A DNA stretch of 64,000 bases from Auriscalpium vulgare (GCA_019915015.1 JAHBBC010000001.1:4030001-4094000); one strand, 5' to 3'. Positions 33,194 to 45,295 are shown, counted from the stretch's first letter. Notes: generated by a model not told the origin, from the letters alone. Numbers and translations are program-made.

Positions 33194-34429
33194 ACTGCAC
33201 TGCCCGTCGAAAGGCGTGTGGGTCATGGCCTAGGCATAGGCTCCAAGAATTGGATCGGCGGTGGAGGCAGGTATCACCGGTATGCACTGCGAGGGTGCGC
33301 ACAGAGAAGAGAATTTCCCCATTCTTGGTACGCTCGCCGTTGGGCACAATCAAAAGAACGGTAGCATTTAAAGAGACCTGTGAAGGAGCATAGACAAAGT
33401 AAGATGCATGAGCTGTGTTTAGAAAGAAAACGCAATGCCCCCATGACTTGACGACGCCACCCGGGGTCGACCTATGGGGTCTGAGATTCAAGTGCGACCG
33501 ACACGGTTGACGTCGCATAGCCAATCGAGTGCAAAGGATTCTTCTGAATGCACGCATTGATGGTTCTTGTGTGTATATGACGAGCTCTCCGCCGTCCGGT
33601 CTAACCGCCGTTGAAATGAGTTCTCGTTGGTGCGCGCACCTGGCGACGACCAAGAGGGCGACGTGCTTCTCGATTCAAGCCTCGCTTCAAGATAGGATAT
33701 GATATGAGATAGCAACTAAGAGAAATAATACCTGCCAGAATATGAGCATTGAGCCTGAAGCGTGACGCATGATGGGACACTGACCGCATGAGCTCGAGTA
33801 CTCGAGCCACCCGTGGTCGACCTATCCGGTCAAAAGTCAGCTTGCGCCTCGTCAATCGATGCAGCAGGACCGACTCGTGTAGTACGCAGTAGTACTTCGG
33901 TGTGCGGCCTTCAAGGAGAAAAGATGTAAATGACGAGAAATCCGAGCTTCCTTTCGCCCTGGGTTAGAGGCACGTGATGATGTTCAACATCCCGAGGCCG
34001 GAGGACGAAGCAGTACTTACTGACGAAGCTGCGCTAACCGGCCGACATCATACAGATGACTAGGACTAGAGATGCGAGTGCCTCCTGAGTGTTTTGTTTG
34101 TTGGGAGAAGACCGATGAGTACTTGCCTAATCAGTTCGAGCAAAATAATCCGCCGGTGGCACCGCGACTCGAGGAGCACGTTTCGGCACTTTGGGAACGA
34201 TTCTCAATCCACATGACTATGAGCATCACAGAAGAGAGGTAGGCATGGGAGAGCACTCGTGCGTCGTCTACGCAGGACCGGTGTCTTCGGCGTCGCAACG
34301 GTTCTGGCCAACGCGGGTAGCTTGACTAGTTTCCCTGAGGCAGAGTAGCTAGATTCAACCCTTCGCAAGCTCAGGGATCATCTTACCCCGGGCCTGCACC
34401 GATAAGATAACCAGTCTAAATTCTCCATC

Positions 34430-34700
34430 GACCATGACTTTGCACGCTCTCGATCGCCACGCGATCTGCGAGACTATGTGCAATGGGTAGAGAGCGGCAA
34501 GATCCATCCAGATCGTGTTGGAACGCCGATACCTTGAAATTACAAGCCGGATCGGAAAAGCGCAGAGTAAATATCTTTGTATACAGTATCATTCCTGATG
34601 GCCACCCTGCTCTTGAGCAAGTCTCTCGTGTTGGCTCAACTGATTGCTGCATTTGGAGAGCGAATGCATGTCGCCACCCTTTGCTTCACCCTCTCCTCGG
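34430..34700. pseudogene. 3' ends of a convergent A/B pair (B5 on +, A5 on -)
   Basis: At about 34445-34555 the plus strand reads RDYVQWVESGKIHPDR, matching the last exon of gene B3 (EEYVHWVESGKMDPDR). At about 34595-34690 the minus strand reads the gene A C-terminus (HERLAQEQGGHQE). Only the facing 3' ends of both genes remain, in the usual convergent arrangement. The B6 promoter repeat starts within 100 bp. Confidence 0.65.
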
Positions 34701-34764
34701 CCTGGCACTTCGCTTGAACAATATTTGAAGTGCCGCCGCGTGCGGCATCCTTTGCCGCCGCCTG

Positions 34765-35394
34765 CTTCGCCTGCACCGAATCGATAAGATAAGATAAGAT
34801 TCGAAAATCAGCTCGCACGAGTCTCGACTCTCCATTCTCCTGTATCCGGGACGGCCATGACTTCACGCCTCTTCACGCCCTCCATCGACAATGTCTACTG
34901 TTGTCATACTCTACCGTGCCGACGACGTCGAGAGAACAACGATTTGCGCGAGCCCCAGATCCTCTTGTCCTCTTGACCAACCTGCGACGTGCAGACTCCT
35001 CTGTCTGGATCAAGACCTTCCTATGTTCCATTCCCTCATCTATATACTATGTGAACCACACTCTATTCCAATGTATCGGGCTGATTTACAGCTTCTGCTT
35101 GTTTGGCGCTTGTAGCGACTGGCGACAGCTGGCTCGTTCTCTAAGCTCTTCAGTACAACGTCTCTTGTACTCTTTCTCCGGCGGCGTCACAACCAATTAT
35201 CAGACATTCTACTGCTCGTCCACGGTCCTAGCGACCACGTCACAATGTTGCTCAACGGTCAGATTGATGCCTTGTTTCGGGTGCTCGCGACGTGCGCGAC
35301 GTTGTACTCTGCGAGGTATATGACGCGCACCGAGAGCCGAGTGATGCCCCACTGTATCCTGTATCCTCCTCGTTGCGCTAGAATTTCGTTCGTT
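34765..35394 (+). promoter_or_regulatory. Gene B6 upstream region with palindromic GATA cluster
   Basis: Similar to 4382-5000 in reverse. CGAATC at 34777 and GATTCG at 34803 enclose three overlapping GATAAG sites. The 34.9-35.2 kb part contains frames shared with the B1 upstream region, but they differ in start and stop between copies and are more likely untranslated leader. Confidence 0.55.
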
Positions 35395-36827
35395 ATGTTT
35401 GACCAGAATCCTACACACGCCTCAGGCTCGCACCTTCCTGCTTCCGAGCACGGGCCGACTTTGTGGCTACCACAGTCAGGCTTAGAGCACTTGTCCGACA
35501 CATACTCCGAGTCAAGCCTTCAAACACCCCCAAGACAGTGTGTGACATCGCAGTTTCTTGCATGATTTGCTCACTGATTATCTGCGGATGTTCTTCAGAA
35601 CATATGCGCCGCCCGGGACTGACAATGGGCCTGGAGTTTTCGGCTGGCCCGACTCTGGCGGCTCCGAGGTCGCGCGACCTTCCCTCGATGGGTTAGAGCA
35701 GTCTCTACACTGACACGGTCGATGCTAACCAATTTCAAATGCAGTCCAATGCTTCAACTGGGAGAGCCCGCACCGGACACCTTACATACTCCCGTCAGCG
35801 CACACTTTTCGGTGCAACCCACGCAATCACCCGCGCGCATGATGCTTCCCACCTACCCCATCCAGCCCGTCGTTGTAACACCTTCACTTCGTGGCTCACG
35901 TGCTTCCCTTCAAGATGCTGCCCCTCTCATGTCCCCAAGACTATCGTATCACCGTCAGGCCCAGGACACACACCCGTCCATCCACAATGCTCATCTCCCG
36001 GTTCCGCGCGTCAACTTAATGGATCTTCAGCAAAGCTTCTCTCCTGCCCCACTGTCCTACGCAAAAGCACCGCTCGAGCCGGCACCGGCGCCGCCAGGCT
36101 CTTCCTTGCCCACCTATCAGCAAGGCTCGCCGGAACATGACACACACTGGCAGTATGCATACCGCTCTGCAGGACCAGCAGCCTCTGGCAGCCGAGAGTC
36201 TGCGGTGAGCATCCCATCTGTGAGCAACTCGCAGGCTAAAAGCAGTGCTGTGCATAAGCTCGATTCGGAAGCTACGTCGCAAGTGACTTCGGGAAAACGG
36301 AGTCATTCTCCTGACTATGAGGCGATCGATGCGCAACAGGCACTCAAAAAGCAGCGGCATGGAGGTTCCATGGGGAAGCGAATGTCTACCGCGAACGACC
36401 TCGCGGTGCTCACTGGCAGTCAGCTGCCCCAGCACGAACAACTGGAAGCGGAAATTCTGCACCGCGCGAACGACCATCGGCCACACGATCCCAGGGGCAC
36501 CAAAGCCTGGAAGATAAGAAGGCATATAACAAAAAGGATGCAACGAGGCGTCGCAAAGCCGAGAACAAAAGTATCAATGAAATTGCGGATATCTTGGGAG
36601 TCAATGTCAAGCTCAGTCGAGAGGCTCGGCTCGAGAAAAGTAGGTAGCTCTACCGATTGACTCTCGCGAAATGTATTTACCGACCATCTTCAGTGGTAGG
36701 CGTCGTCAGACAATGGCGTAAAGAAAAGCAGGACTATCAACAAAAAACAGAGTTTCTTCAAGCTCAGAATGACCGATTGGAGGGACAGGTGCAATGGATG
36801 GAGAGCGAATTGAATAATAGACTATAG
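35395..36827 (+). pseudogene. Gene B6: full-length B copy with one apparent frameshift
   Basis: Four exons correspond to those of B1: 35395-35537, 35599-35691, 35745-36639 and 36694-36827. All splice phases agree only if one base is missing in exon 3; comparison with the B4 copy places the gap at about 36445-36465 (GGAAGCGGAAATTCTG). Downstream of that point the other frame reads the family basic region and helix (DATRRRKAENKSINEIADIL) and the coiled-coil tail. Either a recent null allele or a sequencing error. Its stop is 47 bp from the stop of gene A6. Confidence 0.65.
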
Positions 36828-36874
36828 ATGGGAAATGCGTACAGAGCAGATATATTGTGTATAAAGATTCAGTA

Positions 36875-37331
36875 TCATTCGTATTGACCACCTTGCTGCT
36901 GAGCAAGCGTCTCATGTTCGCTTGACTGATCAGCAGTGCTTTTGGGGTGCGAATGTAAACGACCTTGAGCTTGGGCTTCTCTATTCTCCCGTGCCATTTT
37001 CAAGCGTTCGCACATAACCCCGAGTCGCTCGCAGAGATCCATTGTCTTCGCGGTAGTATCATCCAGCGTTTTGAGTACCTTGGACATGTCCACAGTGGGC
37101 GATTGAGCAGATTCCGAGTCGGCGGTCCCATTGTCATTGTCAAATGTGTCTTCGCTGTCGGACTCGGACTCGTACTCTGTCTCCCGGTCGGACTCGATCT
37201 CATGCTCTGTATCTGAATAGGTATGGAGCTCAATAAACGACGTATGGGAGTGACGTACCTTCGATCGTTGTGTGGCCGCCGATAGTCACATTGACCGTGA
37301 CCTTGGGGAGAGGATCCGATGAGTTACTCAT
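36875..37331 (-). CDS. Gene A6: small acidic coiled-coil protein
   Basis: Exons 37259-37331 and 36875-37212 join in phase to 136 residues. Exon 1 reads MSNSSDPLPKVTVNVTIGG. Exon 2 begins with an acidic Glu/Asp/Ser tract (ETEYESESDSEDTFD), then VDMSKVLKTLDDTTAKTMDL, a helix with heptad-like spacing, and ends in Gln/Gly (AQQQGGQYE). The VDMSKVL block is shared with copy A3. The frame is fully intact although its partner B6 is frameshifted. The start is fixed by four-way conservation of exon 1. Confidence 0.7.
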
Positions 37332-37860
37332 GAATGGCGTATGGCGTGACGTAGATGCACCACGATCTGTTCATAGCTTAGTAAGTGAGCGCATGTGAAG
37401 ACGCAGAAGTGCAGAGCATACGTTGTCTGACTGTAGTATCTTCAAGCAGCGCAATCGGATATGCAGTCTGAAGCTCAGTGAGTTACAGACATTTTGCGCT
37501 CGAGACAAGCCAAGCTCACCGATGCAGTGACCTGAGGGCGTGTTGGTTGGTAGGGATGTCGTAGGTCTAACTTCTGCGACCTACATAGTTTTATGTCTGC
37601 TTTGCATCGATACAGGCGCTCTACCAGTATCCAAGCAAACTTGGCTTATTCTCTCAGAAGACAAAAGGAGAGTACAGAATAACTGACTGATGAGCAACGG
37701 GCACGAACACGAGCCCTTCAATAGTTGTCAGGTAGTATGCTTTGGCGCTCACCTAAACAAAAGCGTTGTGGCGAGCGCCTTTTGTCAAACTGCGAGGCCG
37801 GTTCTATGTTTCTCTTGAAAAACGGAAAGAATGGTATCACAATAGCAAGACCTGAGAGGC
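37332..37860 (-). promoter_or_regulatory. Gene A6 promoter/leader
   Basis: Reverse copy of the A promoter family. The conserved inverted repeat lies at 37744-37778 (GGCGCTCACC facing GGCGAGCGCC). The CTCTCAGAAGACAAAAGGAG block at about 37655-37675 corresponds to the conserved leader element. Confidence 0.6.
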
Positions 37861-38070
37861 ACAGCGCAATGAGTTCTGTGGATGGCTGTGCACGGTGCGC
37901 TTGCACCTAAACAATTTTCGCGGCGACAAGAAGATGACAGCTTGAGTTGTAGCACTCGCAGCGCGCTTGACCTGCAGGATCGTGACTGAGAGTGAGCGAC
38001 GTCTATTACAGTTACTGACACGGATGTGTGTGTATATGTTGTCGCCAGTCGTTTCTCGAAATCGCGATGA

Positions 38071-39369
38071 TCAGTCCAGCACTGCGTACTTCTTCAAATG
38101 TTCGGGTATTGCGTCCTCGAGCCCCTTCTCCCGCAACCACGTCTTGGAGAACAGCCGGCTTTGGTAGCGATATGCGCCGTCGCACAGGATCGTCACGATC
38201 GACTTTCCTATACACGCGCATACATAAGGAACACAGAAGCGAGAAAGCGCATGGATGAGCACGCACCAGGCCCGAGTTTGAGCGCAAGCTCGTACGCGGC
38301 GACAACGTTGAGCGCGGAGCTCGCACCGAGGTAGAGCCCCTCCGTGTCGAGCAGGTCGTACACCATCGCGACGCTCTTCGTGTCTGCAATGTGCAGCGCA
38401 CCGTCCACCGCATCCACAAACGTGCCGAGGTTGTCCGTGATACGGCCCTGGCCAATGCCTGCCGCCGCCGCGTCAGCGTGTCTCGAGAGCGAAGGAAGCG
38501 TGCGACGCACCCTCGGTGATCGACCCCCCGCTGCGCTCTTTTAGCTTCCCCCCGCTCTCGATGTAGCTGTACAGCACGCTCCCCGGCGGATCCGCGAGCC
38601 ACACCTGCGCGCGCCCGTCGCTCGCCTCCTTCAAGTACCGGCCCACGCCCGCGAGCGTGCCGCCCGTCCCCGTCGCGCACACGAAGCCATCCACTGCCCC
38701 TTCGCGCTGCGCCCATATCTCCGGCCCGTCGACGCGTAGTGCGCGCGCGCGTTCGCGGTGTTGTCGAACTGGTCCGTCCAGACCGCGTTCGCGAGCGTCG
38801 CGGCGTAGTCGCGCGCCTGGTGGTTGTAGTTCGCGGGGTGCTCGTACGCGACGGCGGGCACGGGGCGCACGTCCGCGCCGAGCATGCGCAGCAGGTCGAT
38901 CTTCTCCTGCGACTGCGTGTTGGGCATGTAGATGACGCAGCGGTAGCCCTTCGCGCGGCAGACGTGGGCGAGCCCGATGCCCGTGTTGCCCGCGGTGCCC
39001 TCGACGACGGTGCCGCCGGGCTTTAGTCTGCACATCCGTAAAGAAACAGGTCAGATATAGCCAAGGCGAGCAAGTGGATCGAGACGCACCGGCCGCTCGC
39101 TTCTGCATCCTCGATGACGCCTAGCGCAGCGCGGTCCTTCACGCTACCTCCTGGGTTCTGAAACTCCGCCTTTCCGTAGATTTTGGAGCCAGTCTTTTCT
39201 GAAAGGCCCTTGAGCAGGATCTGACACGGAGTTAGAGAACAGGTAGTGGTATAGATGCGCGAGAGCGTACGAGAGGAGTGTTTCCGACGGCGCCAGGGAA
39301 ACCATCGACAGCTCGAGATGTGAACCCCCGCAAGAGCGTAGACTTCCTGATGGCCGCTCGGAAGGCCAT
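38071..39369 (-). CDS. PLP-dependent cysteine synthase (CysB/Mcy1-like), one-base frameshift
   Basis: Five exons (39271-39369, 39090-39220, 38511-39027, 38267-38458, 38071-38207) give about 358 residues if one missing base is allowed. Motifs are [19 protein letters not shown] with the PLP lysine, [57 protein letters not shown] and a C-terminal [11 protein letters not shown]. This is the fungal form related to yeast Mcy1, which makes cysteine from O-acetylserine and sulfide in some fungi. The N-terminus ([20 protein letters not shown]) looks like a mitochondrial presequence. The frame breaks at about 38722-38730, between HYAST and PEIWAQ, where one G appears to be missing. Confidence 0.85.
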
Positions 39370-39649
39370 AGTGCCGTTAAGATGGTGAAGGTAGGCGTTG
39401 AGTGTTGGATGACATTTCGTGAACTCGTGGCAGTGGGTCACAACAGAAAGACGCGATCGCGCAATCGACGGTCAATAGGCGCCGGCTCAAAGGCTGCATC
39501 CTCCGCATTCTCAGGTTAAACATCAGGCTGCAATTTGCCATTAGTAGCTGGTAGTTGCGGCATAAAGCACGGAATTTTATGACAATTTGCACAGTACGTA
39601 GTACAGTACATTTGTTCAGTGTGGAAGACGCGCACGTGATGAATATAAC

Positions 39650-40430
39650 TGTCGTTTTCACGGAAAATGCCACGCTCTGTCCCGAGGTCTGAGGTACAGC
39701 GCGCGTAAGTTTGAAGGCCAGCTTGCAAGCGAGTTTCAAGTCCAACTGTCAGGTTCAGCTCGCAGGTCCCAGCACAGCCACCACCGGCACACCCGGCTGC
39801 CGTCCGTTGCCGACTTGCCGCCGCCGGCGCTTCCCTCTCCGCCGCCGCTCACGACGGGGTCGTCGTCGTGCTCCCCCGTTCCTCCCATTTTCATGCTCGT
39901 CACAGAAGTGCGTCCAGGCGCAGACGAGCTCGATAGATTATGGTCTCCACTTATGAACAGGGCAGTGATGGCTACGCATAGGTTCACACGAATTTTGTAG
40001 CTTGTTTTCTATGGACGGGTAGTAGATACTACTGTAATCTACTGGGTGTGTGCAATCTATAAGCAACTGATAGATAACGCGACTCGTGGCGGCGTCGCAG
40101 ATCTTGTGCGCGGGTGCGGTGCAGCATAAGATGCAAGATGCTAGCACGCTGGGAGATGTTTTAAATGATCATGATTGTGATGTGAATGGGAGGAGCGGGA
40201 GCACGAGGAGGGGATCGTGAGCGGCGGCGGAGAGGGAAGCGTCGGCGGCGGCAGGTCGGCAACGGTCGGCAGCCGGGCATGCCGGTGGTGGCTGTGCTGG
40301 GACGTGCGAGCTGAACCTGACAAGTTGGATTTGAACTCGCTTGGAAAGCTGGCCTTCAATCTACGCGCGTTGGACCTCACACCTCGGGACAGAACTTGGA
40401 ATTTTCCGCGATAACTCACGTCATAGATGA
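39650..40430. repeat. Long inverted repeat, arms about 240 bp
   Basis: The left arm (about 39655-39895) and right arm (about 40188-40430) are imperfect reverse complements. They share CTGTCCCGAGG, GCGCGCGTA..TTGAAGGCCAGC, AGCACAGCCACCACCGGCA and CTTCCCTCTCCGCCGCCGCT. The spacer is about 300 bp. There is no coding frame. It looks like a foldback or MITE-type element. Confidence 0.75.
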
Positions 40431-40740
40431 ACCTAAAAGTGCGTCATGGGCTTGACGTGAGGTACGCGACCAACTGAACGCGTTTGAGCCGTTCAAGCTA
40501 AGGCCTGCTAAGGCTTGTCTCTCTCCACCACCACCACCGTCGCCGCTGCATCCTTGCATGCTACAGCTTCATTTTTGTTTTTTGTTTGCACCCGCTCCTC
40601 GTATACTTATCTCCTTGACGCCTTACGAGCGGTGAGTAGACAAAGGTATAGCCGTCATCGCACGCCTGCGCAGCGCCAACGTGACGCTCCCTACCAACGC
40701 GCCCTACATAAACCTCCTCCCGCGCCCATCTTCCCCCCAT

Positions 40741-41896
40741 ATGCCCCGCAACTCGCATACGCTGCTCGACATGCCCTCCAACACCTCCTGGAAAGATGGT
40801 ATCCTCCTCAAGGTGCGTCGTCGCTGACAGCACGGTTCCTGGACGAGCGCGCTGACGGGCAACGGGCAGATCGTGAACGTCGTCGTGTACCTCCTCTTCC
40901 TCGGCTCGAACGTGTACACCGTCGCCGCGCCGCACGACATCTACCTCAACGGCAAGGAGACCTACATCACCCCCGCGCCCTGGGCGTTCCTCATCTGGTG
41001 CGCCCCTCGCTCTCTTCATACGTGCTGCGACTAACCAGCGCTTTATGCAGGTCGCTCATCCACCTCCTGCTGCTCGGCACCGTCATCTACCAGTTCTTCC
41101 CCGGAGGCAAGATTGTCATCGTCGACGGCATCTCGTGGCGCCTTCCGCTGCTCGGCATCCTCAACGCGATCTACGTCAACCTCCGGTCCACGCACCACTA
41201 TGTCGTCGGTGCGCCCCTTTCCCTCTCCCTGTTTTCCCCCTTACTCACGCCTCCTTTGCTAATCTTAGCCTTCGTATTCGCGCTGTTCGTCTCGTCTGCC
41301 GTAACGGTGCGCTTTGGAGCAGTGATATGGCGTGATGTGATGCTGACGCCTGCGCTGCCTACAGCACATCTACTATGTCGTGAAGAAGTTCCACGAGCCC
41401 GCCAGCCTCGCGGACGAGCTGCTCGTGCACCTCCCGTTCTCCCTGTACCACGGCTGGACGACTGTGCTCGTCGTGCTCACCGCCTTCGAGGCGTTTGGCG
41501 TGGATGCGCACGAGCACCATGCCGGCGTGTGGACGAAGGTCCTCGTGTTCCTCGGACTGTACGTGCTTTCTCTTCACATCCCTTCCCCCCTATCACCCTC
41601 GTGTCGAGCCCGTGCTCATAGTCTGTTCTCCTTCCAGCTTCTTCCTCGAAGCGACCGGCGCCGCCTACGCGTTCTCCTCGCCCGAGGGTGACCTGCCTGC
41701 GTCCATTGCCATCGCATGGTCGCTGTGGGCGATCTACGCGCACCAGCACAACGCCTTCGTGCAAATGTCGGCGATCGTGTTCTCCATCCTGGCGAACATC
41801 TGGGTCGTCATGGGTATTGGGCTCATCATGACGCGGCGCCGGGGTGGAATTGTGCTGGAGGATGAGGAGCGCGCGCCGTTCGTTGGTGGTGCGTAA
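40741..41896 (+). CDS. Multi-pass membrane protein, TspO/MBR-like
   Basis: Six exons (40741-40812, 40870-40997, 41051-41208, 41269-41306, 41365-41558, 41638-41896) join in phase to 282 residues. About seven hydrophobic segments alternate with short loops. [20 protein letters not shown] resembles the start of tryptophan-rich sensory (TspO/MBR-like) proteins, and [20 protein letters not shown] with [13 protein letters not shown] are strongly family-like. TspO relatives bind tetrapyrroles or sterols. The assignment is tentative and the substrate unknown. The ATG at 40741 is the second of several; it begins a hydrophilic N-terminus before the first membrane segment. Confidence 0.55.
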
Positions 41897-42614
41897 AGGC
41901 GCCTCGCGTACATTGTGGGGATGCGTAAGTGATACTCTTTCGCTGCTATCTATCCTTGCCTGCCATTCCTATGTCTCGATCTCCGAATCTGTTTCTTTCT
42001 TGTTTTCCTCGCATTGCTCTTTTCACGCCCCCACACGAACCGAACCATGCCCCGAGTCGACGTGTAAATAAGTAGCGTACAGTACCGTCTTGCATGTATG
42101 ATAACGAAGTGTTGCCTGCTATCCTGTCCTCTGTCCCGCCGCGTGCCTGTGTTAGATCGCGGCTGAGATGATCAGCGGAGGGTGTGCAAATGCCGCGATG
42201 TCGACGAGTACCGGACGCCCCATACTCGCAGTGTCTCTGGCGATTTGTTTCTCCAGCATCATCGCGCTGCAAGAAGCTGCTAAATCGCGCGCCTGCCTCT
42301 CCGAACTCCGAGGCCGCGATCTCCGTTTGAGTTCCCGGGTGCTCTGAGGTGCACTGCTAGCGCGACGGCCATGAGGACTGCCTCGTCCCCTGTGCATGCC
42401 ACTTGTGCCAAGCTCATTACACCGCCCTCATCGCCCTGACCGCCGAGCCGCCCGAGCGCTGCAGGGACGGCCCGCACACGCAGCCTGATTGGCCATGTGT
42501 GTGTGGGAAAGCTGTGCCGCGATCAACTATTACTCTGCGACAGTGCGACTCGGATGTGTGCCCAAAGTGCGCCCGTACAAAAGACATGCGCTTGCGCGCC
42601 TCGCTCACACCTCA
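41897..42614. other. Intergenic between membrane protein and phospholipase B genes
   Basis: No gene is supported. It holds a 3' region with CT-rich tracts and the phospholipase promoter. Confidence 0.45.
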
Positions 42615-45295
42615 ATGCGTCTCCTCCCCATCTCCCTCCTTGCCCTCGTGCTAGGCGTGTACGCAGACTCCAACAGCCCCGAAGACTACGCGCCGCAGAC
42701 GAACCAGCCGTGCCCCGACATCGCCACAAGCCCGCTCCTGCGCGTCTTCACACCCCAGAACCAAACCCTCCACCCACGCGAGGCCGGCTACGTGAACTCA
42801 CGCCTCTCGAAGGTCGTCCCTGTAGAGTGGAGCAACTGGGCAGGCGATGGCTCCGGGATCGGGTATAACTTGTCTGTGTTCGGGAACAACTTCACGAGGA
42901 TCGGGATTGCCGTGAGCGGTGGCGGGTACCGCGCAGCGCAGTACGGCGCGGGGGTGGTGTCGGGGTTCGATGCGCGCAACGAGTCCGCGAAGGCTGCGGG
43001 GACGGGTGGTCTGCTGCAGGTGTCCTCGTATTTCGCAGGGCTCTCCGGTGCGTCGTCTTGACCGTGTGCGCAGCGGATTGGATCACTGACTGCCGCGTGT
43101 CTGCTTTGTAGGAGGATCGTGGCTCACAGGCTCGCTTTTCATGAACGATTTCCCAACGGTAAAGGACATGGTCTACGGGAATGGGGGAAATTTGTCTGGC
43201 TGGAAGCTGGACCTCGCCCTGGCGACGCCCGACGGGGACGACGTCTTCGACGCCAACAATCAGGACTGGTACGGGAGTATCCTCTGGAGCGTCATCGCAA
43301 AGGCGAATAAGAGCATGTGTGTCACCTTGCAGCTTTCACGCCTGCCGCCACTCACGCTCTCATCCGTCTCATAGCGACACGAGCCTCACAGACCCGTGGG
43401 GACGCATGATCTCGTACCACTTCCTGAACCAGACATCGCGTGACAACTTCTTCACGAACAGCTCTGCGCATGGCGCGGGTCAGTTGTGGTCGCAGGTCCC
43501 CGAGACATCGACCTGGCTCGCGCTTCAGGAGCCGTTCCCCATCATCCAGGCAGACTCGAGGCCTGTCGGCTCGAACTTGACGACCGCGCTCGCGCCGGAA
43601 CCTGTCGTATACGAGGTATGCGGGCCTTCTTCTCCTGCGTCCTTGGCGACTCATCGTTCCTCGAGATCACGCCGATGGAGTTTGGCTCGTGGGATCCAAA
43701 CTTGTCCTCCATGATGAACATCTCCTACGTCGGTACACACCTCAACAACGGCGTCCCGGATAACACCACGGCCTGCGTGACCGGCTTCGACCAGGCGAGC
43801 TTTGTGATGGGCACCAGTGCCAGCTTGTTCAACGTGAGCATACTGCGCCTTCCTACTACGAGCGGAGAGTTGACATCGACCTGGGTAGCAAATTCTGGAC
43901 TTCGCGAACAACAAGATCCAGGGCTTCGATGACAGCGCAGCGAAGAGCATACTTTACATTATCGACCGCCAACTGCGCTCTGTTCGTACGCGCGCCGACG
44001 ATGTGGCGAACTGGCCTAGCGTACGCCGCGAGCCCTCCCACACCCTCGCTCTCGTTCTAACCCACGATGCAGCCCTTCCAGGGAATCAAGCCAGAAAACT
44101 TCGAGGACTCATCATCACGCTGGCTCGAGCTCATCGACGGCTCGTCGAATCTCGAGAACGTGCCCGTCGGGCAGCTGTTCGTCAAGGCACGCAACCTCGA
44201 CGTGATCGTCGCAGTCGATGGGAGCGCCGACGACCCCACGTTCCTGTGGCCGAAGTGCGCTTCCCTTCCTCGCCCGCTGCATTCCATATCTGACCATCTG
44301 CGTATCGTAGCGGCTCGTCCCCATTGCACAGCGCCGCCCGTATCTCGAGCCTGCTGACTTCGTCGCATCAGTCGTTCCCGCCACTCCCCGGCAACACCGC
44401 CGAGTTCCTCTCGACAGGCGTGAATCAGCGCCCAACATTCTTCGGGTGCTTCCCCACGCAGAGTCCGCCCGAGTACCCCATGGTGCTCTACTTCCCGAAC
44501 TCACCTCCGCTCACCGGCGATGATCCCGTCTCCAAGTGCGTTTCCCTTCCCCTTCCCTCTTTCAAGTGCGCACATCTAACCCCGACTTCTTCTCAGCACG
44601 GGCACCTTCAAGCTCGACTACACGGCGAAGTTCACACAACTCTTCCTCGATCAGGTCCACGCGAACACGATCGGCGGCTTCACGCCCGGCGCGAACACGC
44701 CCGACGCGAACTTCGGCAAGTGCCTGCAGTGCGCCGCGCTCGACCGCGCGCGCCTGCGCCTCTCGCCACCGCTCAACCGCTCGGACGTGTGCACGCAGTG
44801 CTTCACGCAGTACTGCTTCGACCCGACTAACAAGCCGAGCGTGAGCGCGCTCGTCGGGCGCAAGCTCACGTTCAAGGACCCCGACCCGCAGGGCGCCGCG
44901 AAGGTCGAGGGCTTCCTGAGCCACAGCAAGCTGCCCATCATCGGCGGGTTCGTCGGCGCGGCGCTGATCATCGCTGGCATCATCGGGCTCCTGTGCGTCT
45001 GCTCCTTTGCGTGTGTATTTTTTATGTTGCTGATCTGACGACTGGGTGCAGGATTTGGCGCAAGCGCCGCCAGCAGCGCTCCGCGGCGTACCAGAAGGTC
45101 GTCGGGCTGCACGACGAGGAGGAAGAGGCGCCGTTCATGCAGCATGGCATCAAGCTCGGCGACCAGCGCTTGTCCAAGATCTCGACGCGCTCGTCTGCGT
45201 ATGAGATGGAGAACGTGCGCGAAGCGTACTCGACGCAGCCCGAGCTCCCGTATGTCCCGGAGGAGCAGACCCAGTCTGTGCCCGGGCTCCGGTAG
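42615..45295 (+). CDS. Phospholipase B / lysophospholipase
   Basis: Nine exons (42615-43047, 43112-43316, 43375-43615, 43666-43833, 43889-44020, 44073-44254, 44311-44535, 44597-44992, 45052-45295) join in phase to 741 residues. MRLLPISLLALVLGVYA is a signal peptide. Catalytic features are SGGGYRAA, the nucleophile elbow GLSGGSWL and the aspartate in VDGSADDP. Many N-x-S/T sites suggest an extracellular glycoprotein that hydrolyses both acyl chains of phospholipids. Unlike many fungal homologues it does not end in a GPI signal: a membrane segment (IIGGFVGAALIIAGIIGLL) is followed by a basic and acidic cytoplasmic tail of about 80 residues. The intron before exon 4 needs a GAG acceptor. Confidence 0.88.

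Larger units (their letters stand above)
31621..34389. other. Gene-poor region with hairpins
   Basis: Between 31630 and 32600 the plus strand is C-rich with long frames lacking motifs. A related 25-30 bp block containing GGTCGACCTAT occurs at about 33465 and 33812. A minus-strand frame at 33186-33653 has no ATG start and no recognised domain. A short dispersed repeat at about 34325-34385 matches 48345-48395 in reverse. No gene is supported. Confidence 0.4.

Noticed and set aside
33186..33653. 155-codon minus-strand frame
   Set aside because: It begins at a non-ATG codon, has no domain, and contains part of the 33157-33193 palindrome.
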